From Bacteroidota bacterium (GTDB lineage: Bacteria; Bacteroidota; Ignavibacteria; Ignavibacteriales; Melioribacteraceae): a stretch of DNA of 64,000 nt. Shown here in pieces: positions 35,058-44,376 of the stretch (positions within the stretch are counted from its first letter, which is position 1; each line of letters begins with the position of its first letter). Position numbers and translations under genes: made by a program. The stretch spans positions 558,001 to 622,000 of the forward strand of contig JAEWUC010000005.1 in NCBI GenBank assembly GCA_023397505.1. Reading direction: 5' to 3'. The notes under the pieces are model-generated. The model saw nothing but the letters and a program-made list of their open reading frames with translations. It was not told the origin of the DNA and searched no databases.

Positions 35058-35729
35058 TTACGATAAATATTTTATAATTTCATCGCAGGCGAGAACTTTG
35101 GCAAAACCTTTTCTCAAGACTTTCAATTCCGGTTCCTGCATTTCGGGATCGTCCGTTGAGGTTATATCGCTTCCGAATACAACATAAAATCCGCGTTCAT
35201 AAGCCTGCCGTGCAGTTGTACCGCAGCAGTAATTCGTTAGGGTACCACAAATAATTACGGTATCTTTTTTAAGATTTTTTAAAATAGTTTCGAGCGGTGT
35301 ATCATAAAACGCACCGTATGAAGGTTTGTAAATTACAATTTCATCTTCACGCGGTTTTAATTCTTCCCAAATTCTTCCTGCATCGTAGTATTCTGTGTAA
35401 TCAATCTTTACTTCAGGGTATCGGTTCGGCATAAACTTACCGCTCGCAGGTCTATCCAAATAATTATTAGTGCAAGAGAACGCAGTGTAAATGACGGGCA
35501 CTTTTTGTTTCCTGCAGCAATCGATCAGCTTTTTAATTTTGGGTACCTGCCTTGTAGCTTCAGGTATCCAGCTCGGCGCCCAATTTGGTTTTACAAACTC
35601 TTCCTGCATATCAATTACAAGTAATGCACAATTGTCTTTAATAATTGGAAATGAAGCTTCTCCTTTGCAATACGAATTTCGCGCAAGTTTCAATAAATCT
35701 TCTTCGGTAATTTTTCCAAGTTCAAGCAT
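35058..35729 (-). CDS. Isochorismatase-family cysteine hydrolase
   Basis: 223 residues. The catalytic triad is Asp40 (VIDMQ), Lys135 (KPSYGAF) and Cys168 in TNYCCGTTARQA, with the non-prolyl cis-peptide region just before. Family members hydrolyse amides such as nicotinamide, N-carbamoylsarcosine or isochorismate; the specific substrate is not readable. There is a second Cys (169) next to the nucleophile. No signal peptide, unlike the following peptidase. Confidence 0.88.
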   Translation of the reverse strand: MLELGKITEEDLLKLARNSYCKGEASFPIIKDNCALLVIDMQEEFVKPNWAPSWIPEATRQVPKIKKLIDCCRKQKVPVIYTAFSCTNNYLDRPASGKFMPNRYPEVKIDYTEYYDAGRIWEELKPREDEIVIYKPSYGAFYDTPLETILKNLKKDTVIICGTLTNYCCGTTARQAYERGFYVVFGSDITSTDDPEMQEPELKVLRKGFAKVLACDEIIKYLS

Positions 35730-35793
35730 TAGATTCTCGTGATATATTCAGAATTTCTATATATAGATTAAATTAATCTACATCGGTGTTTAA

Positions 35794-36714
35794 TTAAGAG
35801 CCTATTGGAACAGTAAACATAAACTTGCTGCCTTTGCCGACTTCACTTTCCACCCAAATTTTACCGCCGTTCTTTTCTACAAATTCATTGCACAAAACAA
35901 GTCCGAAGCCGCTTCCTCTTTCGCCGGCAGTACCTTCCGAACTTACAAATTCATCGAGATTAAAAAGTGTTGATTTTGTTTCCTCATCAATTCCAATACC
36001 GTTATCCTCAACGGATATTCTAATTTCTTTACCTGTTTTTTCGGCGTTTATTTTTACTCGGCCCTCTTCGTTTGTAAATTTTATTGCATTCAAGATTAAA
36101 TTGCGTAAAACGGTTTTAAGCATATTTTCATCGGCGTATGCAATTATATTGTCACCAATATCCGATGATAATTTAATTTTCTTATTTGCCGCTATTTGTT
36201 CATGAAGATAAACACTTTCTTTAACAGCATCGCCGACATTTATATTTGCTCTATTATATTGCAGTTTGTCCGAATAGGATTTAGACCACATTGTAAGATT
36301 TTCGAGAAGTTGAACGCTTATATGAGATGCCTTTCTAATACTTTCCAAGTACATTAATTTTTCTTCATCACTTATAGAATTAAAATCCTGTCTCAATATA
36401 TCTGTATAACCGAATATCACTGTAAATGGTGTCTTTAAATCGTGCGCAATTAATCTTATAAGCGTGTCCTTCATCTTGTTTATTTTTTGCAATTTTTCGC
36501 TATCAACTTTTTTTGTCAGCGACATTTTATAAATAATCGAAACCGCAATTAATGCCATTACAACTACAACGATTAAATAAGTTCTCTCTATCTCACTACT
36601 ATTGACAACTTCATAAGTAGGAGTTGAAGCACTCTCCTTTTGAAGATTCTCAATACCCGTCTGCGAAAATAGAATCGACGATTGAAGTAAGATCAATAAT
36701 AATAATTTTATCAA
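35794..36714 (-). CDS. Membrane sensor histidine kinase
   Basis: 306 residues. The N-terminus has a signal-like helix (LLLLILLQSSILF) and then a membrane span (YLIVVVVMALIAVSIIYKM). HisKA contains IAHDLKTPFTVIFGY with the phospho-His. HATPase has NLILNAIKFTNEEG, DNGIGI and GERGSGFGLVLCNEF. The sensor region between the spans is only about 30 residues, so it senses through the membrane or lacks its own ligand pocket. No response regulator is adjacent. Confidence 0.9.
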   Translation of the reverse strand: MIKLLLLILLQSSILFSQTGIENLQKESASTPTYEVVNSSEIERTYLIVVVVMALIAVSIIYKMSLTKKVDSEKLQKINKMKDTLIRLIAHDLKTPFTVIFGYTDILRQDFNSISDEEKLMYLESIRKASHISVQLLENLTMWSKSYSDKLQYNRANINVGDAVKESVYLHEQIAANKKIKLSSDIGDNIIAYADENMLKTVLRNLILNAIKFTNEEGRVKINAEKTGKEIRISVEDNGIGIDEETKSTLFNLDEFVSSEGTAGERGSGFGLVLCNEFVEKNGGKIWVESEVGKGSKFMFTVPIGS

Positions 36715-36824
36715 TTCGGAAAGTCCAAGATAGTTTTATGGTGTAATTGAAGAAGCTGTAAATTCAACTACAAAATAAAAAGAATGTTTATTATTTACAT
36801 CAATCTTTTTATGGAAAAAACTTT

Positions 36825-37325
36825 TTATTCTTGCGGAGGCATCCCCATAGCCGCCCATTCTTCTTTCGATGGTCCGTAAACGCCCGGGACTTTCAATCCT
36901 GCTTGTCTCATAAGAACCGTCATTTGCGCACGGTGATGCGCTTGATGAATAATTAGTATTGAAAGAATTTTTCCTTTCATCCAATTTTCACCGTACATAT
37001 TTAATTCTTCGGTTAAATTGGCATCCTTCCAATTTTCTATAATGACATCCAATACGAGTGTGGAGTATTTTTCGTATTCACTAATTATATCGCTAAGTTT
37101 TTCCGGTACTGGTACGGACTCGTCAAAGTTTTCAACTTTAAAGCCTGCATGGGTAAGCATTTGAGGATTGCCCAAAGTTATATGCCACGCAATAAATCCA
37201 AGTGAACGTCCGTCTGGTGCTACTTTTTGTTTAAGTGATTCCTGTGTAAGATTTTTAAACACCTTCAAAGTTGATTCACTTTCATATTTCCAATCTTCTA
37301 AAAAATCATTCATAACGCGGTACAT
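36825..37325 (-). CDS. DinB-family four-helix protein
   Basis: 166 residues of the DinB/YfiT metal-binding superfamily: an early His in FIAWHITLG and the pair in HQAHHRAQMTVLMRQAG, which supply a three-His metal site. Related enzymes are thiol-dependent S-transferases. GGAG lies 6-7 bases before ATG 37325. It begins 8 bases after the GH127 gene, which suggests one transcript, though a functional link with the sugar enzyme is not evident. Confidence 0.85.
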   Translation of the reverse strand: MYRVMNDFLEDWKYESESTLKVFKNLTQESLKQKVAPDGRSLGFIAWHITLGNPQMLTHAGFKVENFDESVPVPEKLSDIISEYEKYSTLVLDVIIENWKDANLTEELNMYGENWMKGKILSILIIHQAHHRAQMTVLMRQAGLKVPGVYGPSKEEWAAMGMPPQE

Positions 37326-37333
37326 AACAACTC

Positions 37334-39739
37334 CTATTTAATTTTTATTTCGTGAATTCCGCCTGCAAAATCTTTTTGTGATTGTATTTCTATTTTCAAT
37401 GAGTTTGCCCTGACGGTTTCAAATGTAACACTATTAAATTTATTTTTCTCCGTTCCGTATTTATCGATTGAATAAACCGGACGCCATTCGCCGCCGCCGT
37501 AAAAAAGGATGTTCCATTTTTCAGGCACTCTGCACTCGCCTGTACCGGTATCGTCAAACCAAAATATTTCAACTTGAGAAACTTCGCTTATTTGATGAAA
37601 ATCAATTTGAACAAATTCTTTACTGCCTTTATTAGGCCACCAGTGATAAAATGGAACTGATTCATCCGCCGAGTTTGCGGGCTCAATTTGGTCGTTAATT
37701 GCAATTATATTTTTGCCGGATGAAACTGAAATTTTGCTTGATGATATTAATGTTTTACCGTGTAGAGGTGATACAACCTTTACATCATATGGAAGCCAAA
37801 CGCTCATTTCTCCCTTACCGCGGTGCGACCATGCATAATATGGAATTGCCTTAAATTCCTGCTCTTCATTTTTAAGATTACCACTTTCATCAAAAAAATA
37901 TCCTTCGGCTTTTCCGCTTATAGTTTGAATTCCGCCGAGCAAATTGTATTCAAATTGTGATTTCAAAATCGTTTCTTTTGGAAGTAAGATATTTCTTATA
38001 TAACCGTTTTTATTATCTGTCCATTCGGCGCAATAAACAACCGGACCGCGTTGAAGTGCATATTTGTTCCTATTAGCTTCAACCATTTCATGTGCCACAA
38101 TTTTTTGTATTTTCATCGGTAGAATTATTTCTAACTCTTCGTTCAAATTCCACTCTTTTTTAATCTCATAAAAACCTTTTGATATATTAACATCAATTTC
38201 TTTCCCGTTTAATTTAACAATCGGCTTTTCAGTTGAATCAACAAATTTGTATAAATCACTTTCAATTGGTTTGCCGTTAGCCCAACCCGGAATTCTAATT
38301 TTAACAGAAATTATTTCACCTGGATTTTCAGGTTGAATTGATAATTTGATTTGCCCTTCCCATGGATAATTCGTGTTTTGTTTTATTACAACTCTTTGCC
38401 TTTGTAATTTCAATTCTGCCGAACTTGATACAAAAAGATTAACATAAATCTCGTTACCCGAAACACTATAAATTTTTTCCGGGAGTGATGCTATAAATCT
38501 TGCAACATTAGGCGGGCAACAAGCACAGGTAAACCAAGGCGTTCGTTCGTGCGTTCCGTAAGATTGAAGCGGATTCGGATAGAAAAATGATTTTCCATCC
38601 ATTCCGATTCCCGAAAGAAACGCATTGTATAAAGTCCGTTCAAAAACATCGAGGTATTTTCCATCGCCGTGAAGCAAAAACATTCTGTAATTCCACATCA
38701 TGTTTGCTATGGACGAGCATGTTTCATTATAGGCGCTTGCATTGGGTAAATCGTAATTTGCACCGAGAGCTTCGCCGGTGCCGGTCGCGCCAATGCCGCC
38801 GGTAATATACAATTTTTTTGATACTACATTTTCCCACAAATTATCAACGGCGTTTATATATTTTTTATCGTTTGTTAACGACGCTACATCCGCCATTGCA
38901 GAATAAAGATAAGCCGCTCGTACTGCGTGTCCAACCGCTTCATCTTGTTCGAAAAGAGGTTTATGATCTTGAGCATACTCACCCCAGGATTCTCTTCCGT
39001 TAATTTCCTTTCCTCTTCCCCGCAGTCCCATAAAATATTTTGCTTGGTTTAAATACTTTTCTTCTTCTGTTATTTCATATAGTTTGATCAGACCAATTTC
39101 GATTTCTTCATGCCCCGGCGGTATTTGTAAGTTTTGTGGATTAAATGTTGCAAGAATAAGTGCGGCATTTTTCAGCGCAATATTTAAAAGAGTCTTTTTA
39201 CCTGTAGATTTATAATGAGCCGCCGCCGCTTCATATAAATGTCCCATATTATAAAGCTCGTGACTCCATTGCAGATTCGACCATCGCTCCGGGCCAATAG
39301 CTCTTTTGATTTTTTCCGAAGGAGCTTTCCGCGGGGAATAAATATATCCGTCTTCTTCCTGTATTTTAGAAATTAATTCAATCCATTCATCAACAATTTT
39401 TTCTAAACCTGCATCCGGTTTCGACATTAAAGAATATGATATTGCTTCAATTGTTTTGAAAACATCCGAATCATCAAATTGATAAGCAGTGCAGTACTCT
39501 CCTTCTTTAATGCCTGCAGCATAATAAAGATTATCCAATCTTCCGGTCACTTTGCATTGATCAATAACATGCGGTATTGTAATATTTCTATTTGTTTCGA
39601 ACCTTGACAGCCAGAAACCGCCGGTAATATTTACAGATTTTATTTCGGCAGGTTTAAATTTGTAATCATATTCTTTTTGTGAAAAAGTATATGATGCCGT
39701 GATTATAATAATCGTAACGAGGAAAAATATTTTTTTCAC
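37334..39739 (-). CDS. GH127 beta-L-arabinofuranosidase-like protein
   Basis: 801 residues with a Sec signal (ends TFSQ). It matches GH127 (formerly DUF1680): (alpha/alpha)6 barrel with GGIGATGTGEALG (Glu323), AYNETCSS (Glu339, Cys341) and CACCPPN (Cys407, Cys408). These supply the zinc-bound cysteine nucleophile site of the family. C-terminal beta domains follow, the last like a discoidin/F5-8C fold. It would release beta-L-arabinofuranose from plant glycans such as pectin or extensin. It sits between an alpha/beta hydrolase and DinB in a minus-strand operon. Confidence 0.92.
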   Translation of the reverse strand: MKKIFFLVTIIIITASYTFSQKEYDYKFKPAEIKSVNITGGFWLSRFETNRNITIPHVIDQCKVTGRLDNLYYAAGIKEGEYCTAYQFDDSDVFKTIEAISYSLMSKPDAGLEKIVDEWIELISKIQEEDGYIYSPRKAPSEKIKRAIGPERWSNLQWSHELYNMGHLYEAAAAHYKSTGKKTLLNIALKNAALILATFNPQNLQIPPGHEEIEIGLIKLYEITEEEKYLNQAKYFMGLRGRGKEINGRESWGEYAQDHKPLFEQDEAVGHAVRAAYLYSAMADVASLTNDKKYINAVDNLWENVVSKKLYITGGIGATGTGEALGANYDLPNASAYNETCSSIANMMWNYRMFLLHGDGKYLDVFERTLYNAFLSGIGMDGKSFFYPNPLQSYGTHERTPWFTCACCPPNVARFIASLPEKIYSVSGNEIYVNLFVSSSAELKLQRQRVVIKQNTNYPWEGQIKLSIQPENPGEIISVKIRIPGWANGKPIESDLYKFVDSTEKPIVKLNGKEIDVNISKGFYEIKKEWNLNEELEIILPMKIQKIVAHEMVEANRNKYALQRGPVVYCAEWTDNKNGYIRNILLPKETILKSQFEYNLLGGIQTISGKAEGYFFDESGNLKNEEQEFKAIPYYAWSHRGKGEMSVWLPYDVKVVSPLHGKTLISSSKISVSSGKNIIAINDQIEPANSADESVPFYHWWPNKGSKEFVQIDFHQISEVSQVEIFWFDDTGTGECRVPEKWNILFYGGGEWRPVYSIDKYGTEKNKFNSVTFETVRANSLKIEIQSQKDFAGGIHEIKIK

Positions 39740-39771
39740 AAATTCTCCGGGTTAAACTGAAAACAAAAAAA

Positions 39772-40617
39772 CTATTTGTTTGAAAGTTCTATAACTGCTT
39801 CTTTTAAAAGCTTATTAAATTCTTCAGGTTTTTCAATCATTAAAAAGTGACCTGCACCGTTAATCATCTTAACTTCAAAATATTTTACATACTTTTTGTT
39901 TTCTTCAACGGCTACCGGGTATAAATCGCAATTGATAGAAATTATCGGCAAATCAATTTCTTTCAATGTTGGCAGCGGATCATAAAAGAATAAGTTACGC
40001 ATTGCGCTTGTTGCGACTTGCGGCGGTGCCATTGACATATCGTCGGCAACCTTTTTTACAAGCGTTGAATCCGCCGACGGTGGAAACATGCCTTTTACAA
40101 ATCCTTGTGTTGTTTCATAAAAATTATCTTTAAATGATTTTAGGAATCCTTCTTTCTGCTCGGCTGTCCAGTCGTCTGTAAAACTTTGGTAAGTATCGGC
40201 ACCGATCAAACCGATAACTCTTTCCTTTAAAATTTTTGCCGCTTCAAGAATTACGGATCCGCCCATCGAATGACCGACGAGGATAACTTTTTCCAATTTT
40301 AAATTATTTACAACCGACGCTACATCTTCCCCATATTTTTCAATCGTCCAGTTTTCCCTATTCAATCCCGATTCACCGTGTCCGCCCAAATCAACTGTAA
40401 TGACTTTGTGGTTTTTAGACAAGTCTTTTACTTGCTCACTCCAATACGATTTGTCGCAGCTCCATCCGTGAATAAAAACAAGCGCGGGATTTACTTCGCC
40501 CGCAGTTTCATAAACAATTTCAACTCCATCCGCACTTAAAACTTTTTGCGATTGCCCGTATGTAATTGTTGCAACAACTAAAAATGAGAATAATAATTTG
40601 AGCATCCTGAGATTCAT
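39772..40617 (-). CDS. Secreted alpha/beta hydrolase
   Basis: 281 residues with a Sec signal ending TYGQ. The nucleophile is the Ser of GHSMGGS, with HGWSCDKSYW before it (oxyanion region) and the catalytic His in GAGHFLMIEKP. The specific substrate is unknown; the group includes esterases and lipases. GGGGG lies before ATG 40617. GH127 starts 32 bases downstream, so it may deacetylate or de-esterify glycan or just share the transcript. Confidence 0.85.
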   Translation of the reverse strand: MNLRMLKLLFSFLVVATITYGQSQKVLSADGVEIVYETAGEVNPALVFIHGWSCDKSYWSEQVKDLSKNHKVITVDLGGHGESGLNRENWTIEKYGEDVASVVNNLKLEKVILVGHSMGGSVILEAAKILKERVIGLIGADTYQSFTDDWTAEQKEGFLKSFKDNFYETTQGFVKGMFPPSADSTLVKKVADDMSMAPPQVATSAMRNLFFYDPLPTLKEIDLPIISINCDLYPVAVEENKKYVKYFEVKMINGAGHFLMIEKPEEFNKLLKEAVIELSNK

Positions 40618-40812
40618 GAATTCCCCCTTGAATTAACTATACATCGTTTGTTATTCTGTTTTATAAATAGATAGAAAATTTGAAATGAATTTAACTGGAC
40701 GGTTAATTGTAATCAAGAAAGAATTAATGTTACCGGAAAAATTGATTGCATCCGCAACAAATTCATTACATTTTCGTCATAATAATTACAAATAATTAAA
40801 CGAGGTGTAGAA

Positions 40813-41409
40813 GTGAAAAAGCTAGTAATTGTTTTTGTGTTGATATTCTGTTCATTTAATTATGCGCAGGAAGAAACATTATTAGGAACGGGAGAGATTG
40901 ATCACGGAGGATTCGGCGGGCCGGTTGTAAAATTTACATCAATTAATGACCAGTTTGGTGTTTTAGTCGGAGGACGGGGCGGCTGGATAATTAATCATTC
41001 GTTTGTAATCGGCGGAGGCGGTTACGGCCTTGTTAACGAAGTAGAAGGAACTCAATTGCTAAATGAAAGGAAGATGTTTTTGAATTTTGGATACGGTGGT
41101 TTTGAAATGGAATATATTATGAACTGGGAAAAGATTGCTCATTCATCCGTCTATTTATTGATTGGCGGAGGCGGCGTAAATCACCGCGACAGAACAAGAG
41201 AAATGGATTGGAATTGGGATAATGATGAAACTGATGTTTTTTTTGTTATTGAACCAGCCGTTAATTTTGAGTTAAATATTGTCTCATTTTTTAGATTAGG
41301 AATCGGCGCAAGCTACAGATTTATTTCGGGTGTAGATGATAGCGGATTAACGGACAAAGATTTATCCGGACCTTCGGCAATGTTAACTTTTAAATTCGGG
41401 AAATTCTAA
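40813..41409 (+). CDS. Exported beta-barrel-like protein
   Basis: 198 residues starting at GTG 40813 with GAGGTG just before. A Sec signal ends at NYAQ. The mature part has alternating aromatic/glycine strands (VLVGGRGGWII, FVIGGGGYGLV, LFLIGGGGV-like) and ends AMLTFKFGKF, with a terminal aromatic as in small outer-membrane barrels. No family recognised. It is divergent from the alpha/beta hydrolase operon. Confidence 0.65.
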   Translation: MKKLVIVFVLIFCSFNYAQEETLLGTGEIDHGGFGGPVVKFTSINDQFGVLVGGRGGWIINHSFVIGGGGYGLVNEVEGTQLLNERKMFLNFGYGGFEMEYIMNWEKIAHSSVYLLIGGGGVNHRDRTREMDWNWDNDETDVFFVIEPAVNFELNIVSFFRLGIGASYRFISGVDDSGLTDKDLSGPSAMLTFKFGKF

Positions 41410-41442
41410 AACAATTTAAGCCGCTGTATAATACAGCTGTAA

Positions 41443-42117
41443 TTAATCAGCTAATTTTAATAGAGCCCAGCTTTTAAAATCAAACTTCAAATCCGATGGA
41501 TTATAACCTGTAAATACTTCGGGTTTAAGTGTGTCGTCATCTAATGATTGGGGCCAGAATAAATATGAAGTGCCTTTAAATCCGAAAACCCATGCCAGAT
41601 ACAAATTATTAACATCAATATTTTTTATAGCAATTTTAAACACAACTTCCTTCTTATCCTTGTTGGAATTTATTGCCGTTGTCCAACCTTCATCTTCGAT
41701 GTAATTATTCCCGTCTGTAGTACTACTAATATTATAATCATGCTGAATGTTTTTAACTTTCCAATTGAATTGTCTGTCGGGCTGCCACGTACCGTAATGA
41801 TTCAAATTATATACAACCCTGCCCATTGCTGTTGTAATATGTAAAACTTGAACATTGCTTCTGTTATTTAAATATAAGTGACTCCATGGTTCATAAATAC
41901 CTCTAAAACCGAAATACAAATATTGCCCATCGTGAACCAAATAAATCTCGTTTCCAATTTCCGTTTTAATTTGATTTGCGGATTTCCAGGCGTTTTGATT
42001 AATCGCACTGCCGTTTATAAGCGGCGAACCTTTAGGAACCACAATTATATTACTTCTATTTTGCGTATATGTAACTTGAATTCCAAAAAGTAGAAATAGG
42101 AAAAAGTATTTCCTCAT
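41443..42117 (-). CDS. Secreted CBM9/DOMON-like protein
   Basis: 224 residues with a Sec signal ending TYTQ. The mature part looks like the carbohydrate-binding CBM9-like fold: a short INGSAINQNAWKSA start (the usual 'DG...W' motif), IYLVHDGQYLYFGF, and VVFKIAIKN. Several Trp residues could contact sugars. No catalytic domain. Function probably binding of sugars or polymers; the assignment is from pattern only. Confidence 0.5.
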   Translation of the reverse strand: MRKYFFLFLLFGIQVTYTQNRSNIIVVPKGSPLINGSAINQNAWKSANQIKTEIGNEIYLVHDGQYLYFGFRGIYEPWSHLYLNNRSNVQVLHITTAMGRVVYNLNHYGTWQPDRQFNWKVKNIQHDYNISSTTDGNNYIEDEGWTTAINSNKDKKEVVFKIAIKNIDVNNLYLAWVFGFKGTSYLFWPQSLDDDTLKPEVFTGYNPSDLKFDFKSWALLKLAD

Positions 42118-42333
42118 TTAATTAACCCACCAAAAGTGAAACCCTCATAACAAGTTGTGAAATATTTTTTTTAGATGCTAATATTGATTATCGTACTCTG
42201 TATAAAAGCCTATTTGGAATCGAACTATTTTGGGTTATAAATTCTATCTTTTTAAAGAACTCTAAAATCATTAAATTCTGTTTGGTATTTGCGTTTATTT
42301 CTTCCAAATAAAATATAATTAATAGGAGACGAT
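42118..42333. other. Intergenic region before transketolase
   Basis: AT-rich 216 bases between divergent genes. It ends with AGGAG seven bases before the transketolase ATG. No promoter could be fixed with confidence. Confidence 0.5.
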
Positions 42334-44313
42334 ATGTTATACTCGATTATTAAGAAGACAGAATTTGATAAAGTAAAATCATCTGCCGGCGAATGGCAAA
42401 CAAAAATGAATTTGTTTTCCGATATATGCAGGTACAACACGCTTGTTGCAGTTAAAAAAGCAGGCTCCGGTCATCTTGGTTCTTCACTAAGCGCCATGGA
42501 TATAATTACATACCTCTATCTCAACGAAATGAATATTTTGGAAGCCGGTTTAACAAATCCCAACCGCGATATTTATTTCTCATCAAAAGGACACGACGTT
42601 CCCGGTTTGTATTCGCTTTTTTATGCGCTTGGAATTTTGCCCGAAGAAAAATTATTAACGTTAAGAAGATTGCACGGGCTCGACGGGCATCCCGAAGTCC
42701 GCATTCCCGGCATTGAAGCATGCACCGGCTCTCTCGGTATGGGAATTTCAAAAGCAAAAGGAATTGCATGGGCCAAAAATTATTTTAAATATGACGGAAG
42801 TGTTTATGTTTTAACAGGCGACGGAGAATTTCAAGAGGGACAAATCTGGGAATCAATTCAGGCAGCGGCTCATCAAAAAATTTGCAATATAACTGCTATA
42901 ATGGATCATAATAAATATCAGACCGACATGCTAGTTGAAGATGTAAACAACATTGAAGACGTTGTGGAAAAAGTAAAAGCTTTCGGATGGCATGTTGTTA
43001 GAATCGACGGGCACAATTACGAAAACCTAAGAAATACTTTTAATGATCTAAAAAAAATTACCGACAAACCAAAAATGATTATCGCCGAAACATTAAAAGG
43101 AAAAGGCGTTTCGTTTATGGAAAAGCCTGTTACCGAAACTGTATCGGGTAAAACATATTACAAATGGCACAGCGGCGCACCGGATGACGACAGTTACTTG
43201 AAAGGTTTATCCGAAATTGCTAACTCAATTAACAAGCTTGCAGAGGAACTTGGAATTGATAAAATTGAGATACCCGCTAACGAAGCTGAAAGAAAAATTA
43301 TAACAAAATCCGATAAAGAATTTGTTACAGATGCATTTGGAGAAACACTTGTTGAACTTGCAAAAACGAATGATAAAATAGTCTTGCTAGACGGTGATCT
43401 TTCTGCCGATTGCAAACTAAGAAAATTCGAATACGCTTATCCCGAACGTTTTATTGAAAACGGGATTGCCGAGCAGGATATGGTTTCTATGGCAGGCGGC
43501 TTGGCGAGAATGGGATTAATTCCGGTTGTAAATACATTCGCAAGTTTTCTTGCCGCGCGTGCGAATGAACAGATTTACAACAACGCAGGCGAGAAAACTA
43601 AAATTATTTATGCATGTCATTTTGCAGGAATGATTCCCGCAGGTCCCGGAAAATCTCATCAAAGTGTGCGTGACATTTCACTTTTTGGCACTTTGCCAAA
43701 TATTACAATTATTCAACCTTGTAATTCAATCGAAACAAAGAAGACTGTTGAGTACTGCGTCAATGAATCAAAGGAAAATTGTGTTATAAGATTAGTCATT
43801 GGCCCATCTCCTGAGACAATTCAACTGCCTGAAAATTATGAATTTACAATCGGCATTGGGACGGAATTAACTCCGGGAAAAGATGCCGTACTTTTTGCAT
43901 ACGGACCCGTTATGCTTCACGAAGCGCTTGTTGCCTCCACACTATTAAAGAAAATCGGGTTTGCTTTAAAAGTAATAAATATGCCGTGGTTAAACAGAAT
44001 TGATTTGGACTGGATACAAAGTGTTACAAGGGAATACAAAAAAGTATTTGTTCTTGAAGATCATTCTGTTGTCGGTGGACTCGGTGATAGAATACTTGAT
44101 GCGCTCGCAGACGTTCACCATTTATCGGGAAAAGAATTTCACAAAATTGGATTGGATGATTACCCAGAATGCGGAACTCCTCTCGAAGTTTTGGAATATC
44201 ACGAACTCGACGGCAAATCTTTAGCTAAAAGGATTTCAGGAATAGACGACATTGATCAGCGATTGGAAGAAGAAAATCTAAAAACAAAATATACGGATGA
44301 AGCGCCTCAATAA
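42334..44313 (+). CDS. tkt: Transketolase
   Basis: 659 residues with both halves fused. The N-terminal part binds the diphosphate of ThDP: GSGHLGSSLS, HGLDGHPE, TGDGEFQEGQIWES (GDG) and DHNKYQTD. The pyrimidine domain has the catalytic Glu in ENGIAEQDMVSMAGGLA and HFAGMIPAGPGKSHQS. It transfers two-carbon units between sugar phosphates in the pentose phosphate pathway. The N-terminal extension of about 30 residues before DICRYNTL is slightly long; ATG 42334 has the best ribosome binding site. An alternative is a pathway-specific paralogue, since no tal or rpe is adjacent. Confidence 0.92.
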   Translation: MLYSIIKKTEFDKVKSSAGEWQTKMNLFSDICRYNTLVAVKKAGSGHLGSSLSAMDIITYLYLNEMNILEAGLTNPNRDIYFSSKGHDVPGLYSLFYALGILPEEKLLTLRRLHGLDGHPEVRIPGIEACTGSLGMGISKAKGIAWAKNYFKYDGSVYVLTGDGEFQEGQIWESIQAAAHQKICNITAIMDHNKYQTDMLVEDVNNIEDVVEKVKAFGWHVVRIDGHNYENLRNTFNDLKKITDKPKMIIAETLKGKGVSFMEKPVTETVSGKTYYKWHSGAPDDDSYLKGLSEIANSINKLAEELGIDKIEIPANEAERKIITKSDKEFVTDAFGETLVELAKTNDKIVLLDGDLSADCKLRKFEYAYPERFIENGIAEQDMVSMAGGLARMGLIPVVNTFASFLAARANEQIYNNAGEKTKIIYACHFAGMIPAGPGKSHQSVRDISLFGTLPNITIIQPCNSIETKKTVEYCVNESKENCVIRLVIGPSPETIQLPENYEFTIGIGTELTPGKDAVLFAYGPVMLHEALVASTLLKKIGFALKVINMPWLNRIDLDWIQSVTREYKKVFVLEDHSVVGGLGDRILDALADVHHLSGKEFHKIGLDDYPECGTPLEVLEYHELDGKSLAKRISGIDDIDQRLEEENLKTKYTDEAPQ

Positions 44314-44330
44314 ATTATTAATATTTTAGA

Positions 44331-44367
44331 TAGCATCTTTGCATGAAAAGATCATGCAAAGATGCTA
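44331..44367. terminator. Bidirectional hairpin terminator
   Basis: A 16-bp perfect stem, TAGCATCTTTGCATGA (44331-44346) with TCATGCAAAGATGCTA (44352-44367), and a five-base loop. It lies between the transketolase end and the convergent peptidase end, so it probably stops both. Confidence 0.75.
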
Positions 44368-44376
44368 CATTCTAAA

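Noticed and set aside
36736..36984. 82-codon minus-strand frame
   Set aside because: It overlaps the DinB gene in another frame and lacks any recognisable feature.
41421..41440. GCTGTATAATACAGC hairpin
   Set aside because: Only five pairs with a five-base loop and no T run; too weak to call a terminator.
42334..44313. 1-deoxyxylulose-5-phosphate synthase
   Set aside because: Domain order and the GSGHLGSSLS, TGDGEFQEGQ and AGPGKSH motifs fit transketolase better, and DXS-specific motifs are not seen.
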